Below are positions 8,004 through 16,959 of a stretch of 64,000 bases of DNA, one piece after another. Positions within the stretch are counted from its first letter, which is position 1. The number at the start of each line of letters is the position of its first letter. The translations under genes were made by a program, and so were the position numbers. The stretch comes from an uncultured Bacteroidota bacterium. GTDB taxonomy: Bacteria; Bacteroidota; Bacteroidia; Bacteroidales; GWA2-32-17. The stretch covers positions 1 through 64,000 of the forward strand of contig CAILUD010000203.1 of NCBI GenBank assembly GCA_903837285.1. Direction: 5' to 3'. The notes under the pieces are model-generated. The model had not been told where the DNA came from. It searched no databases and saw only the letters and a program-made list of their open reading frames with translations.

Positions 8004-9527
8004 ATGTCCAGTTTTAATGCATCTTCTGAAAACCTTTCATCTGTTCCCTTTCCTATTTTTCTTGAAAACCTTAAAGCAAAAATGCAAAAGGTTTATGGCG
8101 AATTAGCCAATACAGATTATTTAACTACAAAACGTGGAGTTCCAAATGCAGTGTTAGATGAAATAATGACACTACACCCTTTATCAGTTATTATCCCTAA
8201 AGAATTTGGAGGAAGAGGCAGTAGAATAGACGAGAATCTTTTAATGACTTCTGCAGCAGCTTATGAATCTTTAGCTTTTTCGCTTACTTTAGGAATAAAT
8301 TCTGCATTATTTTTACAGCCTGTAATAAAATATGCTAAACCAGAGGTAAAAAAGACCATTTTTGAAGGTTTTATTAATGACACAAAAATGGGTGGTTTAA
8401 TGATTACTGAGCCAAATTTTGGCAGTGATGCATTAAATATGCAAACTTTTTTCACAAAAAATGAAAGTCATTTTAAATTAAAAGGAACAAAACACTGGGC
8501 AGGTTTAACTGGATTTGCGAACTACTGGCTACTTACAGCACGCGAGCAAACTGAAAACGGTCAATTAAAAAGAGATTTAGATTTCTTTATTTGCGATACT
8601 TCAGATTCTGATCAGCAAATTGTAGTTGAAGAATATTTTGATAATTTAGGATTACATCATATTCCATATGGAAGAAATATTATTGACGTTAAAATTCCAA
8701 AAATCCAGCGTCTTGAACCAAAAACAAATGGAATTAACATTCTGCTCGATACACTTCATAGAAGTCGCTTACAATTTCCTGCAATGGGATTAGGATTTAT
8801 TCAGCGAATGATGGATGAAGCTATAACACATTGCAAACAAAGATCAATTGGAGGAAAAAGTCTAGTTCAATACGACCAGGTTCAATATAGACTTGCAAGA
8901 TTACAATCATATTTTACAATTTGTTCTGCAATGTGTGCATATAGCAGCGAAAATGCCGGACTAGAAAACGATCTTTCTACTTGTGGAATAGAAGCCAATT
9001 CATTTAAAACAATTGCTACTGATATGATGCAGGATGCAGCCCAATCTCTTGTACAATTGGTGGGTGCAAAAGCCTACCGTTACAGTCATATTGGCGGTCG
9101 CGGGATTATAGACAGCAGGCCATTTCAAATATTTGAAGGCTCAAATGACATACTTTACGCACAAATTTCAGAGGGCATTTTAAAGCTAATGAAACAATCT
9201 CATGAAAATAATCTTTATAAATTTTTAAAGGGTTTCAGATTCACAAAACATGCGTCTTCACTTCTTAAAGAAATTATCAATTTTGAACTAAGCAATCAAC
9301 TTCCTCAACGAAAACTCATTGAATTTGGAAAAATAATTAGTCGAATTGTAGCCATTGAAATGGTTTTAGAACTTAGTGAAAGTAAATTCAGAAATGATCT
9401 TATTTCTAATGCCACCTCTATGTTACAAACAGAAATTTACGGACTTATAGGAAATTTTAAACAAATGGAATATACTAATGTAATTGAAGATTACAAAGAA
9501 AATAGCTCATGGCATAACATCTTTTAA
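8004..9527 (+). CDS. acyl-CoA dehydrogenase family flavoprotein
   Basis: FAD enzyme that introduces a double bond next to an acyl thioester. Visible family signatures are MITEPNFGSD (FAD/substrate loop) and the C-terminal FEGSNDILYAQISEG, which resembles the IYEGTNEI motif. At 507 residues it is longer than the usual 380-residue family; the extra C-terminal helical part starts near residue 395. No thiolase, hydratase or ETF genes flank it, so its acyl substrate and pathway are open. Confidence 0.83.
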   Translation: MSSFNASSENLSSVPFPIFLENLKAKMQKVYGELANTDYLTTKRGVPNAVLDEIMTLHPLSVIIPKEFGGRGSRIDENLLMTSAAAYESLAFSLTLGINSALFLQPVIKYAKPEVKKTIFEGFINDTKMGGLMITEPNFGSDALNMQTFFTKNESHFKLKGTKHWAGLTGFANYWLLTAREQTENGQLKRDLDFFICDTSDSDQQIVVEEYFDNLGLHHIPYGRNIIDVKIPKIQRLEPKTNGINILLDTLHRSRLQFPAMGLGFIQRMMDEAITHCKQRSIGGKSLVQYDQVQYRLARLQSYFTICSAMCAYSSENAGLENDLSTCGIEANSFKTIATDMMQDAAQSLVQLVGAKAYRYSHIGGRGIIDSRPFQIFEGSNDILYAQISEGILKLMKQSHENNLYKFLKGFRFTKHASSLLKEIINFELSNQLPQRKLIEFGKIISRIVAIEMVLELSESKFRNDLISNATSMLQTEIYGLIGNFKQMEYTNVIEDYKENSSWHNIF

Positions 9528-9568
9528 AAAAAAATATTTTTACTTCGTTAAAATTAAAAGAGTTCCGT

Positions 9569-9576
9569 TACTTTCG
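9569..9576 (+). promoter_or_regulatory. possible -7 box upstream of MFS gene
   Basis: TACTTTCG is one base off TAnnTTTG and lies 23 bases before the ATG at 9600. A TTCG 20 bases upstream could act as the -33 element. Confidence 0.33.
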
Positions 9577-9599
9577 CAAAAGTATTTCTTTATAATTTA

Positions 9600-10994
9600 A
9601 TGAATACACAAAATAACAACGAAGTAAACAAAGTGGTTTTGATGGCTGTTACAATGACATCAAATTTTTTAAATCCACTTATGGGAGCAGCAGTTAATGT
9701 TGCCTTACCAAATATAAGCAATGATTTCTCATTAAATGCTGTTGAAATGAGTTGGGTTACTATGGCATATTTATTAGCCTCAGCTGTATTTCTTGTTCCT
9801 CTTGGAAAAATAGGTGATATGTGGGGACGAAAAAAAATGTTTTTATATGGAAATATTTTCTTCACTATTGCAACTTTTATGTGTGCCATTTCTTTTTCAG
9901 GTTATTTTCTAATATTTTCAAGGTTGTTACAAGGAATCGGAAGTGCAATGATGTTTAGCACAAGTATGGCCATTGTTATATCAGCATTTCCACCTCAGGA
10001 AAGAGGAAAAGTTATTGGACTAAATGTTTCTGCTGTTTATGTTGGCCTTTCCGCAGCACCAATATTAGGTGGAATTTTAACTCAAACTTTAGGCTGGAGT
10101 AGTTTGTTTTATATTAATGCTGTGGCATCTTTAATAATAAGTTTAGTAATTCTATTTTATATAAAAGCTGAATGGATTGAAGCAAAAAACGAAAAATTTG
10201 ACTGGCTTGGAACATTAATATACATGCCATCAATGACTGCTTTAATGTATGGATTTTCAAAATTACCATCAACACCTGCAATTTTCTTTACTATTATTGG
10301 AATAATAGGCATAATAATTTTTGTATTAGTTGAAATAAAAAATCCATTCCCGGTTCTAAACATGAAGTTATTCTTTGAAAATAAAATTTTTGCTAGCTCC
10401 AACTTATCAGCTTTTATAAACTATGCAGCAACATTTGCTGTGAGTTTTGTTTTAAGTTTATATTTACAATATGCAAAACATTTAACACCGAAAGAAGCAG
10501 GATTAGTTCTGATCACTCAACCTATTTTAATGGCAATAATGGCTATTTTATCTGGACGTTTATCCGACAAAATTAATCCTCGCTGGCTGGCATCATTTGG
10601 AATGGGAATAAGTGTAATTGGCTTGATTATGCTTTCATTTATTGAAATTAACACATCACAGGTTTTTATTATATCTGCTTTAGCAGTCCTGGGATTAGGA
10701 TTTGGCCTTTTTTCATCACCAAACACAAACATGGTAATGAGTTCTGTTGAAAGGAAATTCTATGGCGTTGCATCTGCAACTATAAGCACAATGCGCACTA
10801 CAGGCATGATGTTTAGTATGGCAATTGCATCACTTTCAGTTCACATTTTTGTGGGTGAACAAAAAATTAATGACTCTAACATTGAAAGTTTTATTCATAG
10901 TTCGAAAATTATTTTTATAGTATTTACAATACTATGTATAGTCGGAGTTTTTTCCTCATTAGTTGGGAAAAAGCTGATAAAATCAACTGTTTAA
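9600..10994 (+). CDS. MFS drug exporter, DHA2-like (about 14 TM)
   Basis: Inner-membrane proton-driven exporter of the EmrB/QacA group. The loop between helices 2 and 3 carries the MFS motif GKIGDMWGRKK, and the first helix region has VNVALPNIS, typical of DHA2 members. Hydrophobic segments across 464 residues are consistent with 14 helices. There is no adjacent EmrA-type adaptor or outer-membrane factor. The stop overlaps the convergent dioxygenase-like gene by 12 bases. Substrate unknown. Confidence 0.82.
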   Translation: MNTQNNNEVNKVVLMAVTMTSNFLNPLMGAAVNVALPNISNDFSLNAVEMSWVTMAYLLASAVFLVPLGKIGDMWGRKKMFLYGNIFFTIATFMCAISFSGYFLIFSRLLQGIGSAMMFSTSMAIVISAFPPQERGKVIGLNVSAVYVGLSAAPILGGILTQTLGWSSLFYINAVASLIISLVILFYIKAEWIEAKNEKFDWLGTLIYMPSMTALMYGFSKLPSTPAIFFTIIGIIGIIIFVLVEIKNPFPVLNMKLFFENKIFASSNLSAFINYAATFAVSFVLSLYLQYAKHLTPKEAGLVLITQPILMAIMAILSGRLSDKINPRWLASFGMGISVIGLIMLSFIEINTSQVFIISALAVLGLGFGLFSSPNTNMVMSSVERKFYGVASATISTMRTTGMMFSMAIASLSVHIFVGEQKINDSNIESFIHSSKIIFIVFTILCIVGVFSSLVGKKLIKSTV

Positions 10995-11825
10995 ACTAAC
11001 CACTTTCAAAGAAGTCATACTTAATGAACCAGCAACGAGTTTATCGTTGAACATTGTTATTTTTTCGTTTTCTTCTTTTAGTCCAAGTATATAAATTAAA
11101 GGTAAAAAATGATCTGGAGTTGGAATTGCAAGTTGTATCGCTTTAGATTGTTTCTTATATTCAACAAGAGATTTAAAATTACTATCAAGTATTAAGTTAT
11201 TTATTGTTTCTCTTGCTTCAATTGCCCAATCGTAACCATAATTATCTTTTTCTATATTCTCAAAATCTACAAGGCTTAAATTATGTATAATGTTACCACT
11301 GCCAATTATTAAAATTCCTTTGCTTCTTAAAACATTCAACTTTTTGGCTAGTTCGAAATGATATTGAGCATCCATTGTGTAATCGATACTTAACTGAACA
11401 ACCGGAATATCTGCATTGGGATATAAATGCGTTAAAACACTCCAGGTACCATGATCGAGCCCCCAATTAAAATCTAATTCAACATTATTTGGTAAAAGAA
11501 TATTTTTAGTTTCTTCAGCTAACTCAAGACTACCTTTTGCAGGATAATTAACTTTATACAATTTATCTGGAAAGCCATAAAAATCATGAATTGTAGAAGG
11601 CATATCCATGGCAGTAACTTTTGTTGCATTAATATACCAATGTGCAGAAATACAAAGTATAGCTTTGGGTCTGGGTAATGTACCTGCAATTTCACGAAAA
11701 CCATCAACAAATTGGTTCTTTTCAATTGCATTCATTGGATTACCATGTCCAAGAAATAACAATGGCATTTTCTCAGAATAAGAAAATTCAGTAATTATAT
11801 TTATTAGTTCATTAAAACTATTCAT
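10983..11825 (-). CDS. DODA-type extradiol dioxygenase (YgiD-like)
   Basis: Member of the class III extradiol ring-cleavage family that includes E. coli YgiD (4,5-DOPA dioxygenase). Conserved elements are LGHGNPMNAI (H27), ISAHW (H62) and GLDHGTWSVLTHLYP (D124-H125), the expected metal/active-site regions. At 280 residues it is the standard length. A start at M20 would also keep the whole domain; the longer form is kept because it spaces normally (31 bases) from ctaB, with which it may share a transcript. The biological substrate in bacteria is uncertain. Confidence 0.82.
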   Translation of the reverse strand: MNSFNELINIITEFSYSEKMPLLFLGHGNPMNAIEKNQFVDGFREIAGTLPRPKAILCISAHWYINATKVTAMDMPSTIHDFYGFPDKLYKVNYPAKGSLELAEETKNILLPNNVELDFNWGLDHGTWSVLTHLYPNADIPVVQLSIDYTMDAQYHFELAKKLNVLRSKGILIIGSGNIIHNLSLVDFENIEKDNYGYDWAIEARETINNLILDSNFKSLVEYKKQSKAIQLAIPTPDHFLPLIYILGLKEENEKITMFNDKLVAGSLSMTSLKVVSLNS

Positions 11826-11856
11826 AAAATCAATTTAGAAAACTTAAAACTAAACG

Positions 11857-12711
11857 TTAAATATTCTCAAATAATATTATTGCAAAAATAGCTAACAAAT
11901 AAGCCTGAACAGAAATATTGGCAAATTTAAACTGAATAGTATTTTTCTGAAAAAAAAGAAACTTAACAAAACTTACTATAATCAAAGCATTAATTACAAC
12001 AAGAATAATAACACTATAAATACTAGAAATTATTCCAAAATATGGAAAAGTAAATGCAAGTAATGAAGTGGCAAGTACCCATATAAACATAATAATATTT
12101 AATCTTTCGGGTTCAACATATTCGGAAATACTTTTAATATTTGCATTTTTATAATCCTGCTTGTATTTTAAAAGTAAAATCCAGAAATGTGGAATTTGCC
12201 ATAAAAACATAAATACAGAAAAATAAACAATAGAAGGAAACAAAATTAAACCTGATGCAGCCCATCCAATTATTGGAGGCACAGCTCCTACTAACCCACC
12301 TACTAAAAGTCCAAGTTGACTTTTATATTTTAATGGTGTATATATTAAATTATAAATAACAACGTTTAATAAACCCAATAAGAAACATAATAAATTTAAT
12401 TTTAACAATAGAACAGAACCTACTAATATTAATATAAAACTAAAAACAAATGCTTCAGTTATTGAAATAATTTTTAATGGAATAGGTCTATTCTTTGTTC
12501 TATTCATTAGTAAATCAGTTTTATGTTCCTGAATCTGATTTATTGCCGATGCAGCTGATGAAAGTAGAAACACACCAAAAATCAACAATATAGAAGAAGT
12601 AAAATCAATATTCTTAGAAAGTGAATATCCTACAAAAGCAGAGAAAGCAACAGCTATTGATAAAAATACTTTAGATAATTTTAAATAAGCAATTATAATA
12701 TTACTTTTCAT
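11857..12711 (-). CDS. ctaB: protoheme IX farnesyltransferase (heme O synthase)
   Basis: UbiA-family inner-membrane enzyme that farnesylates heme B to heme O, required to make the heme A/O of the oxidase encoded upstream. The prenyl-diphosphate/Mg motif spans N58 to D66 and continues into NRTKNRPIP (70-78), the family hallmark. The 284 residues hold about nine hydrophobic helices. The start overlaps the end of coxB by 11 bases, tying its synthesis to the caa3 operon. No ctaA (heme A synthase) is present in the window. Confidence 0.92.
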   Translation of the reverse strand: MKSNIIIAYLKLSKVFLSIAVAFSAFVGYSLSKNIDFTSSILLIFGVFLLSSAASAINQIQEHKTDLLMNRTKNRPIPLKIISITEAFVFSFILILVGSVLLLKLNLLCFLLGLLNVVIYNLIYTPLKYKSQLGLLVGGLVGAVPPIIGWAASGLILFPSIVYFSVFMFLWQIPHFWILLLKYKQDYKNANIKSISEYVEPERLNIIMFIWVLATSLLAFTFPYFGIISSIYSVIILVVINALIIVSFVKFLFFQKNTIQFKFANISVQAYLLAIFAIILFENI

Positions 12712-13627
12712 CAGGAGTTTTAAAATACTCTATTATTTGTTGAATTTCTTCATCTTTTAAAACAGTCTGATAAGATTTCATTAGTCCTTTGTTATAATCT
12801 TTCACTACATCAATATCAGGATTTACAATTGACGCCTTAATATATTCCTCATCAACTTTAATATTTCTTTCAACATCATTTGTAAGAACTATTTCGCTCC
12901 TACCGTATAAGCCCTTAAAAGATGGCCCTACAAGCTTAGTTCCATCTAAAGAATGGCAACCGGTACAAGCATTATTTTTTAAAACCAAGAAACCTGGTAG
13001 TTCTTCTTTATTTGACTTTTTATCAATAATAGTAAGCCACAAATTAAATTTATCCTCATCAATAACATCAACTTCAGACGACATATAAGAATGTCGTACA
13101 CCGCAATACTCTGCACATAAAATATCAAATCGTCCTTTCTGAGTTGGAATAAACCACATAAAACCCTCTTCACCTTTTACCATATCCTCTTTAATTCTGT
13201 ATGCAGGAATATATAAGCTATGAACAACATCTAAAGAAATCAATTTTAAATTTACAGCTTTATTAAAAGGCACTACAAGTTTTTTAGATTCTTTTCCATT
13301 TGCATAAATAAAATTCCACTCCCACATTTTACCAACTGCAGTAACTTGTATTGCATCATCCGGAGCATTGCGCATTGGCATAAAAGCAATATAGCCGTAA
13401 TAAAACATAAATCCAACAATTAACAATGGAATAGCAGTCCATGTTACTTCAAGTATCATTCTTTCTTTTACCTGAACAGCTTTTGGATGCTTCTTTTTGT
13501 TATATTTAAATACAAACACCAACATAAGTGTGGTTAAACCAACTAGGAATATTACGCCGATTCCCATTATAATAAAGAACGCTTTATCAACGCCTTCGAC
13601 AAAATTTGATGCAACCTGTAATAACAT
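12701..13627 (-). CDS. coxB: cytochrome c oxidase subunit II with fused cytochrome c (caa3 type)
   Basis: CuA subunit that accepts electrons and passes them to subunit I. Two N-terminal TM helices lie at about 15-40 and 60-82. The cupredoxin domain supplies the CuA ligands H136, C171, E173, C175, H179 and M182 in CAEYCGVRHSYM. The C-terminal domain carries heme motif CTGCH (221-225), with M283 (GLMKSY) a likely distal ligand. This fusion defines caa3 enzymes. The gene lies downstream of subunits I, III and IV, rather than first as in many cox operons. Confidence 0.94.
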   Translation of the reverse strand: MLLQVASNFVEGVDKAFFIIMGIGVIFLVGLTTLMLVFVFKYNKKKHPKAVQVKERMILEVTWTAIPLLIVGFMFYYGYIAFMPMRNAPDDAIQVTAVGKMWEWNFIYANGKESKKLVVPFNKAVNLKLISLDVVHSLYIPAYRIKEDMVKGEEGFMWFIPTQKGRFDILCAEYCGVRHSYMSSEVDVIDEDKFNLWLTIIDKKSNKEELPGFLVLKNNACTGCHSLDGTKLVGPSFKGLYGRSEIVLTNDVERNIKVDEEYIKASIVNPDIDVVKDYNKGLMKSYQTVLKDEEIQQIIEYFKTPDEK

Positions 13628-13638
13628 TATATATAGTT

Positions 13639-13923
13639 TTATCTAAATAAATAATCCGAAAAAAGAATTAAGAAAATAACCAGAATAAGTAAAAATACCA
13701 TTCCAATCATCAATTTAAATACAAGTTTATCATGTTTAACATGCATAAAATAGCTTATTACAATAATAACTTTTACGCACGCTATTGACATTGCGACTAC
13801 AATTGTTAATGCTTCAAAATCGAACCATGTTACATATACGGTTAACGCAGTAAGAAATAACAAAACTGCTAAAACAGTTGCATAAGTTCTATAAGAAGTT
13901 ATATGTTGATGTTCTTGTTCCAT
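13639..13923 (-). CDS. cytochrome c oxidase subunit IV (prokaryotic type)
   Basis: 94-residue inner-membrane protein with three hydrophobic helices (about 12-32, 36-56 and 66-88), matching the small subunit IV that accompanies caa3 and bo3 oxidases. MHVKHDKL in the loop is typical of the family. It lies 11 bases from both neighbours, coxC upstream and coxB downstream, so assembly as part of the same complex is strongly implied. It has no redox ligands. Confidence 0.82.
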   Translation of the reverse strand: MEQEHQHITSYRTYATVLAVLLFLTALTVYVTWFDFEALTIVVAMSIACVKVIIVISYFMHVKHDKLVFKLMIGMVFLLILVIFLILFSDYLFR

Positions 13924-13933
13924 AATAACTTTA

Positions 13934-14548
13934 TTAAGTGATTAAATACAATAAAGGAAAAAGGAATATCCAAATTAAATCGACCAAATGCCAGTATAGT
14001 CCACCATTTTCCAATAAAACATTGTCATCTTTTGTAACTCTGCCAGATTTAATTTTAAAATAAATAACAAGCAGAATAATCATTCCAACAATTATATGTA
14101 GGGCATGTAATGCAGTCATAAAATAGTACAACCCAAAAAATAACAACTCACCCCTTTTAAGAGTTAGCATAAGTTCAGAGCCAGGATAAATATGATGTTC
14201 AATTTTTAAACCCCATTCAAAATATTTATTAACAAGGAACAAAAATGCCAGAAAAATTGTGGTTGCCAAAAGTTTTAAAGTAAGACTTTTGTTTCCGGTT
14301 CTTAATGCTGTAACCGACATTGCAACCGTCATACTACTCACTAAAAGAATAACGGTGTTAATTGTTCCAATAAAAGTGTTAAGCTGATTTGCGGCTATAT
14401 GAAAATCATCTGGATATATTGATCTGTATACTGCATACACAATAAACAAACCACCAAATAGCAAAAGTTCAGTAAAAATAAAAAGCCACATCCCCATTTT
14501 CGACGCGGTATCGTCTCTGTGTTCTGTATGTGATATTGAATTCTCCAT
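13934..14548 (-). CDS. coxC: cytochrome c oxidase subunit III
   Basis: Five-helix inner-membrane subunit III (204 residues) that stabilises the catalytic core. It begins with the family pattern KMGMWLFIFTELLLFGGLF, then HALHIIVG, and ends with WHLVDLIWIFLFPLLYL, which are subunit III signatures. This is the short form, lacking the two extra N-terminal helices of mitochondrial-type subunit III. It lies 16 bases downstream of coxA. Confidence 0.9.
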   Translation of the reverse strand: MENSISHTEHRDDTASKMGMWLFIFTELLLFGGLFIVYAVYRSIYPDDFHIAANQLNTFIGTINTVILLVSSMTVAMSVTALRTGNKSLTLKLLATTIFLAFLFLVNKYFEWGLKIEHHIYPGSELMLTLKRGELLFFGLYYFMTALHALHIIVGMIILLVIYFKIKSGRVTKDDNVLLENGGLYWHLVDLIWIFLFPLLYLIT

Positions 14549-14564
14549 TATTATTTATTGCAAT

Positions 14565-16166
14565 TTATTTGTATTCGTATGGACCTTCAGTTATAACCGG
14601 AATTTCTTCAAAATTTTCTACTGTTGGAGGAGAAGCAATAGTCCATTCCAGAGTTTTTCCATTCCATGGGTTAGGACCAGCAATTGCACCTTTTCTTGCT
14701 GATTTAATAAGATTAAAAAGCATAATAATTACCCCTACAGCTAACACTATTGCACCAAAAAACGAAAAAACCTGTGCCCATTCATATTGCGGTAAATAAT
14801 CAAAATATCTTCTTGGCATTCCTTGCATTCCTATAATAAATTGGGGGAAATAAAGCAAAGTAAATCCTCCAAAAATAAAAGCACAAGAAATATTTGCCAA
14901 TTTGTTATTATACATTCTTCCATATATTTTAGGAAACCAATAATGAATAGCAGCTAGGAACGCAAAACCCATTCCTCCAAAAATTATATAATGAAAATGT
15001 GCTACAACAAAAGCAGTATCGTGAACATGAATATCTGTAGCTAAAGACCCTAAAACCAATCCTGTTAAACCACCAATCATAAAGTTAAAAACAAAAGCCA
15101 TTGTAAAATAAAATGGTGGTTGTAAATTAATAGAACCCTTATACATTGTAGAAATCCAGTTAAACACTTTGATGGCACTAGGTACAGCAACTATAAATGT
15201 AAGTAAACTAAAAAACCACCTTGCAGTAGTGCTCATTCCAGCTGTATACATATGATGTCCCCACACAAGATAACCAACAGCTGCAATTGCAACCGAAGAA
15301 AAAACAATTGCCTTATATCCAAAAATTCTTTTCTGGCTGAATGTTGGAATTATTTCTGTTATTACTCCCATTGCTGGTAAAATCATGACATAAACAGCAG
15401 GATGCGAATAAATCCAAAACAGATGCTGAAATAAAATCGGATCGCCTCCAAGATTAGGGTCAAAAAAACCTATTTTAAACCATCTTTCAGCTATAATCAT
15501 TAATAAAGTTATTCCAACAATTGGAGTAGCTAAGAGCTGAATCCATGCAGTTGCATATAACGACCATGGGAATAAAGGCATTTTAAACCATGTCATTCCC
15601 GGAGCACGCATTCTGTGAATTGTTACAATAAAATTTAACCCGGTTAATATAGATGAGAATCCAAGAACAAAAGCTGCAAGAACAGCCGCAACAACATTTG
15701 TATTGGTGTCAGTACTATAAGGAGCGTAAAATGTCCATCCAGTATCTGGTGCACCTTTTCCTAAAAATTGCGATGCAATAGCTAAAATTGCACCCAACAC
15801 ATAAATATAAAATGAAAATAAATTTAGTTTTGGAAAAGCAACATCTCTTGCTCCAATCATAATTGGCATTAATATATTCCCAAAAACAGCTGCAAGACCG
15901 GGAATAACAACTAAGAAAATCATTATTACACCGTGTACAGTAAATACAGCATTATATGTTTGAGCAGTTATGTAATCTTGTCCTGGTCTAAAAAGCTCAA
16001 GTCTCATTAAACCTCCTAACAACCCACCAACAACAAAGAAAATCATTATTGCATACATGTACATCAACCCAATTCTTTTATGATCGGTTGACATTAACCA
16101 GCCAAGTATACCCTTGTATTTGGTTCCGTGTTTAAGGAAACTGTTGTCAATTGCGGAAATATCCAT
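14565..16166 (-). CDS. coxA: cytochrome c oxidase subunit I, A2-type
   Basis: Catalytic heme-copper subunit that reduces O2 and pumps protons. Expected ligands are present: H78 and H392 (heme a), H390 (heme a3), and H255 with H304/H305 (CuB); Y259 is placed for the His-Tyr crosslink. The CuB loop reads IYSHPAVYVM. The D-channel glutamate of A1 oxidases is absent, and the YS pair before HP is the signature of A2 enzymes such as Thermus and Rhodothermus caa3. The 533 residues hold about 12 helices. Downstream of a Sco gene and upstream of subunits III, IV and II. Confidence 0.95.
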   Translation of the reverse strand: MDISAIDNSFLKHGTKYKGILGWLMSTDHKRIGLMYMYAIMIFFVVGGLLGGLMRLELFRPGQDYITAQTYNAVFTVHGVIMIFLVVIPGLAAVFGNILMPIMIGARDVAFPKLNLFSFYIYVLGAILAIASQFLGKGAPDTGWTFYAPYSTDTNTNVVAAVLAAFVLGFSSILTGLNFIVTIHRMRAPGMTWFKMPLFPWSLYATAWIQLLATPIVGITLLMIIAERWFKIGFFDPNLGGDPILFQHLFWIYSHPAVYVMILPAMGVITEIIPTFSQKRIFGYKAIVFSSVAIAAVGYLVWGHHMYTAGMSTTARWFFSLLTFIVAVPSAIKVFNWISTMYKGSINLQPPFYFTMAFVFNFMIGGLTGLVLGSLATDIHVHDTAFVVAHFHYIIFGGMGFAFLAAIHYWFPKIYGRMYNNKLANISCAFIFGGFTLLYFPQFIIGMQGMPRRYFDYLPQYEWAQVFSFFGAIVLAVGVIIMLFNLIKSARKGAIAGPNPWNGKTLEWTIASPPTVENFEEIPVITEGPYEYK

Positions 16167-16167
16167 A

Positions 16168-16947
16168 TTATTTTACTTGCTTATTTTTACGTTTTTTTGA
16201 TCTAATAATTAAAATTAGAAAAAGTAATACTGCAAAAAATATTATAATAGTTGCAGCAACTTTTGTTACCTGTAGTGAATATTTTTTATCTTCCTGATCA
16301 TATGAAAAACAAAATTCAAGAACTTTGTTAATTGTTGGTCTAGCTAGTCCTTTTTGAGCTTCTATAACAGCCATTTTAAAATCAAATGGCAAATAACTTA
16401 ACCCATAAAAATATCGCGTGATTTTTCCTTTAGGACTAAGAATAATAATTCCCGAAGGATGAGAAAAATCTAAGCCTGCAATTTTAATTTTATATCCTGC
16501 ACTTGTTAAAATAGTATTTATTGATGCACTATCACCTGTTAAATAATGCCAATTCTTTCTTTTATCAACTGGTATAGCAGTTGTAAAATTTTGTTTTTTC
16601 AATATTGCTGCAGAAGGCTTATCTCTATAATTAAAACTAATGGTAATTATATTATAATCTGTCCCAATCCATAAATCAGAATTTGCAACTAAATCAGATA
16701 CACCTTCTTGTAAATATGTGCAAATTCCAGGACAATCATAATAAACAAAGGATAAGATTGTAGGTTTGTCAATTAATTGGCCAAGTGTTACCGGAACACT
16801 ATCTTCGTTTAAAAATTTTAAATCTAAAGGAATGGTCTCGCCAAGATGTTCAGTTATACCTATTGTATCATTACCGGGACCAAGTAATTGGGCGCGAAGA
16901 CTTACAAATGCAAACAATATTGAAAACAATAAAAATATTTTTTTCAT
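16168..16947 (-). CDS. SCO1/SenC-type copper chaperone
   Basis: Thioredoxin-fold protein that delivers copper to the CuA site of subunit II. After a signal peptide (1-19), the copper motif CPGIC is in YYDCPGICTYL. The third ligand is probably the histidine in DFSHPSGIIIL. A C-terminal helix (about 230-250) would anchor it in the inner membrane facing out; most Sco proteins have the anchor at the N-terminus, so this layout is less common. It ends one base before the coxA start codon, in the oxidase operon. Confidence 0.88.
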   Translation of the reverse strand: MKKIFLLFSILFAFVSLRAQLLGPGNDTIGITEHLGETIPLDLKFLNEDSVPVTLGQLIDKPTILSFVYYDCPGICTYLQEGVSDLVANSDLWIGTDYNIITISFNYRDKPSAAILKKQNFTTAIPVDKRKNWHYLTGDSASINTILTSAGYKIKIAGLDFSHPSGIIILSPKGKITRYFYGLSYLPFDFKMAVIEAQKGLARPTINKVLEFCFSYDQEDKKYSLQVTKVAATIIIFFAVLLFLILIIRSKKRKNKQVK

Positions 16948-16959
16948 AATTAGTTATTT

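Noticed and set aside
14530-14799. Plus-strand open frame across the coxC start and coxA end
   Set aside because: It is antisense to well-conserved oxidase genes and has no recognisable protein features.
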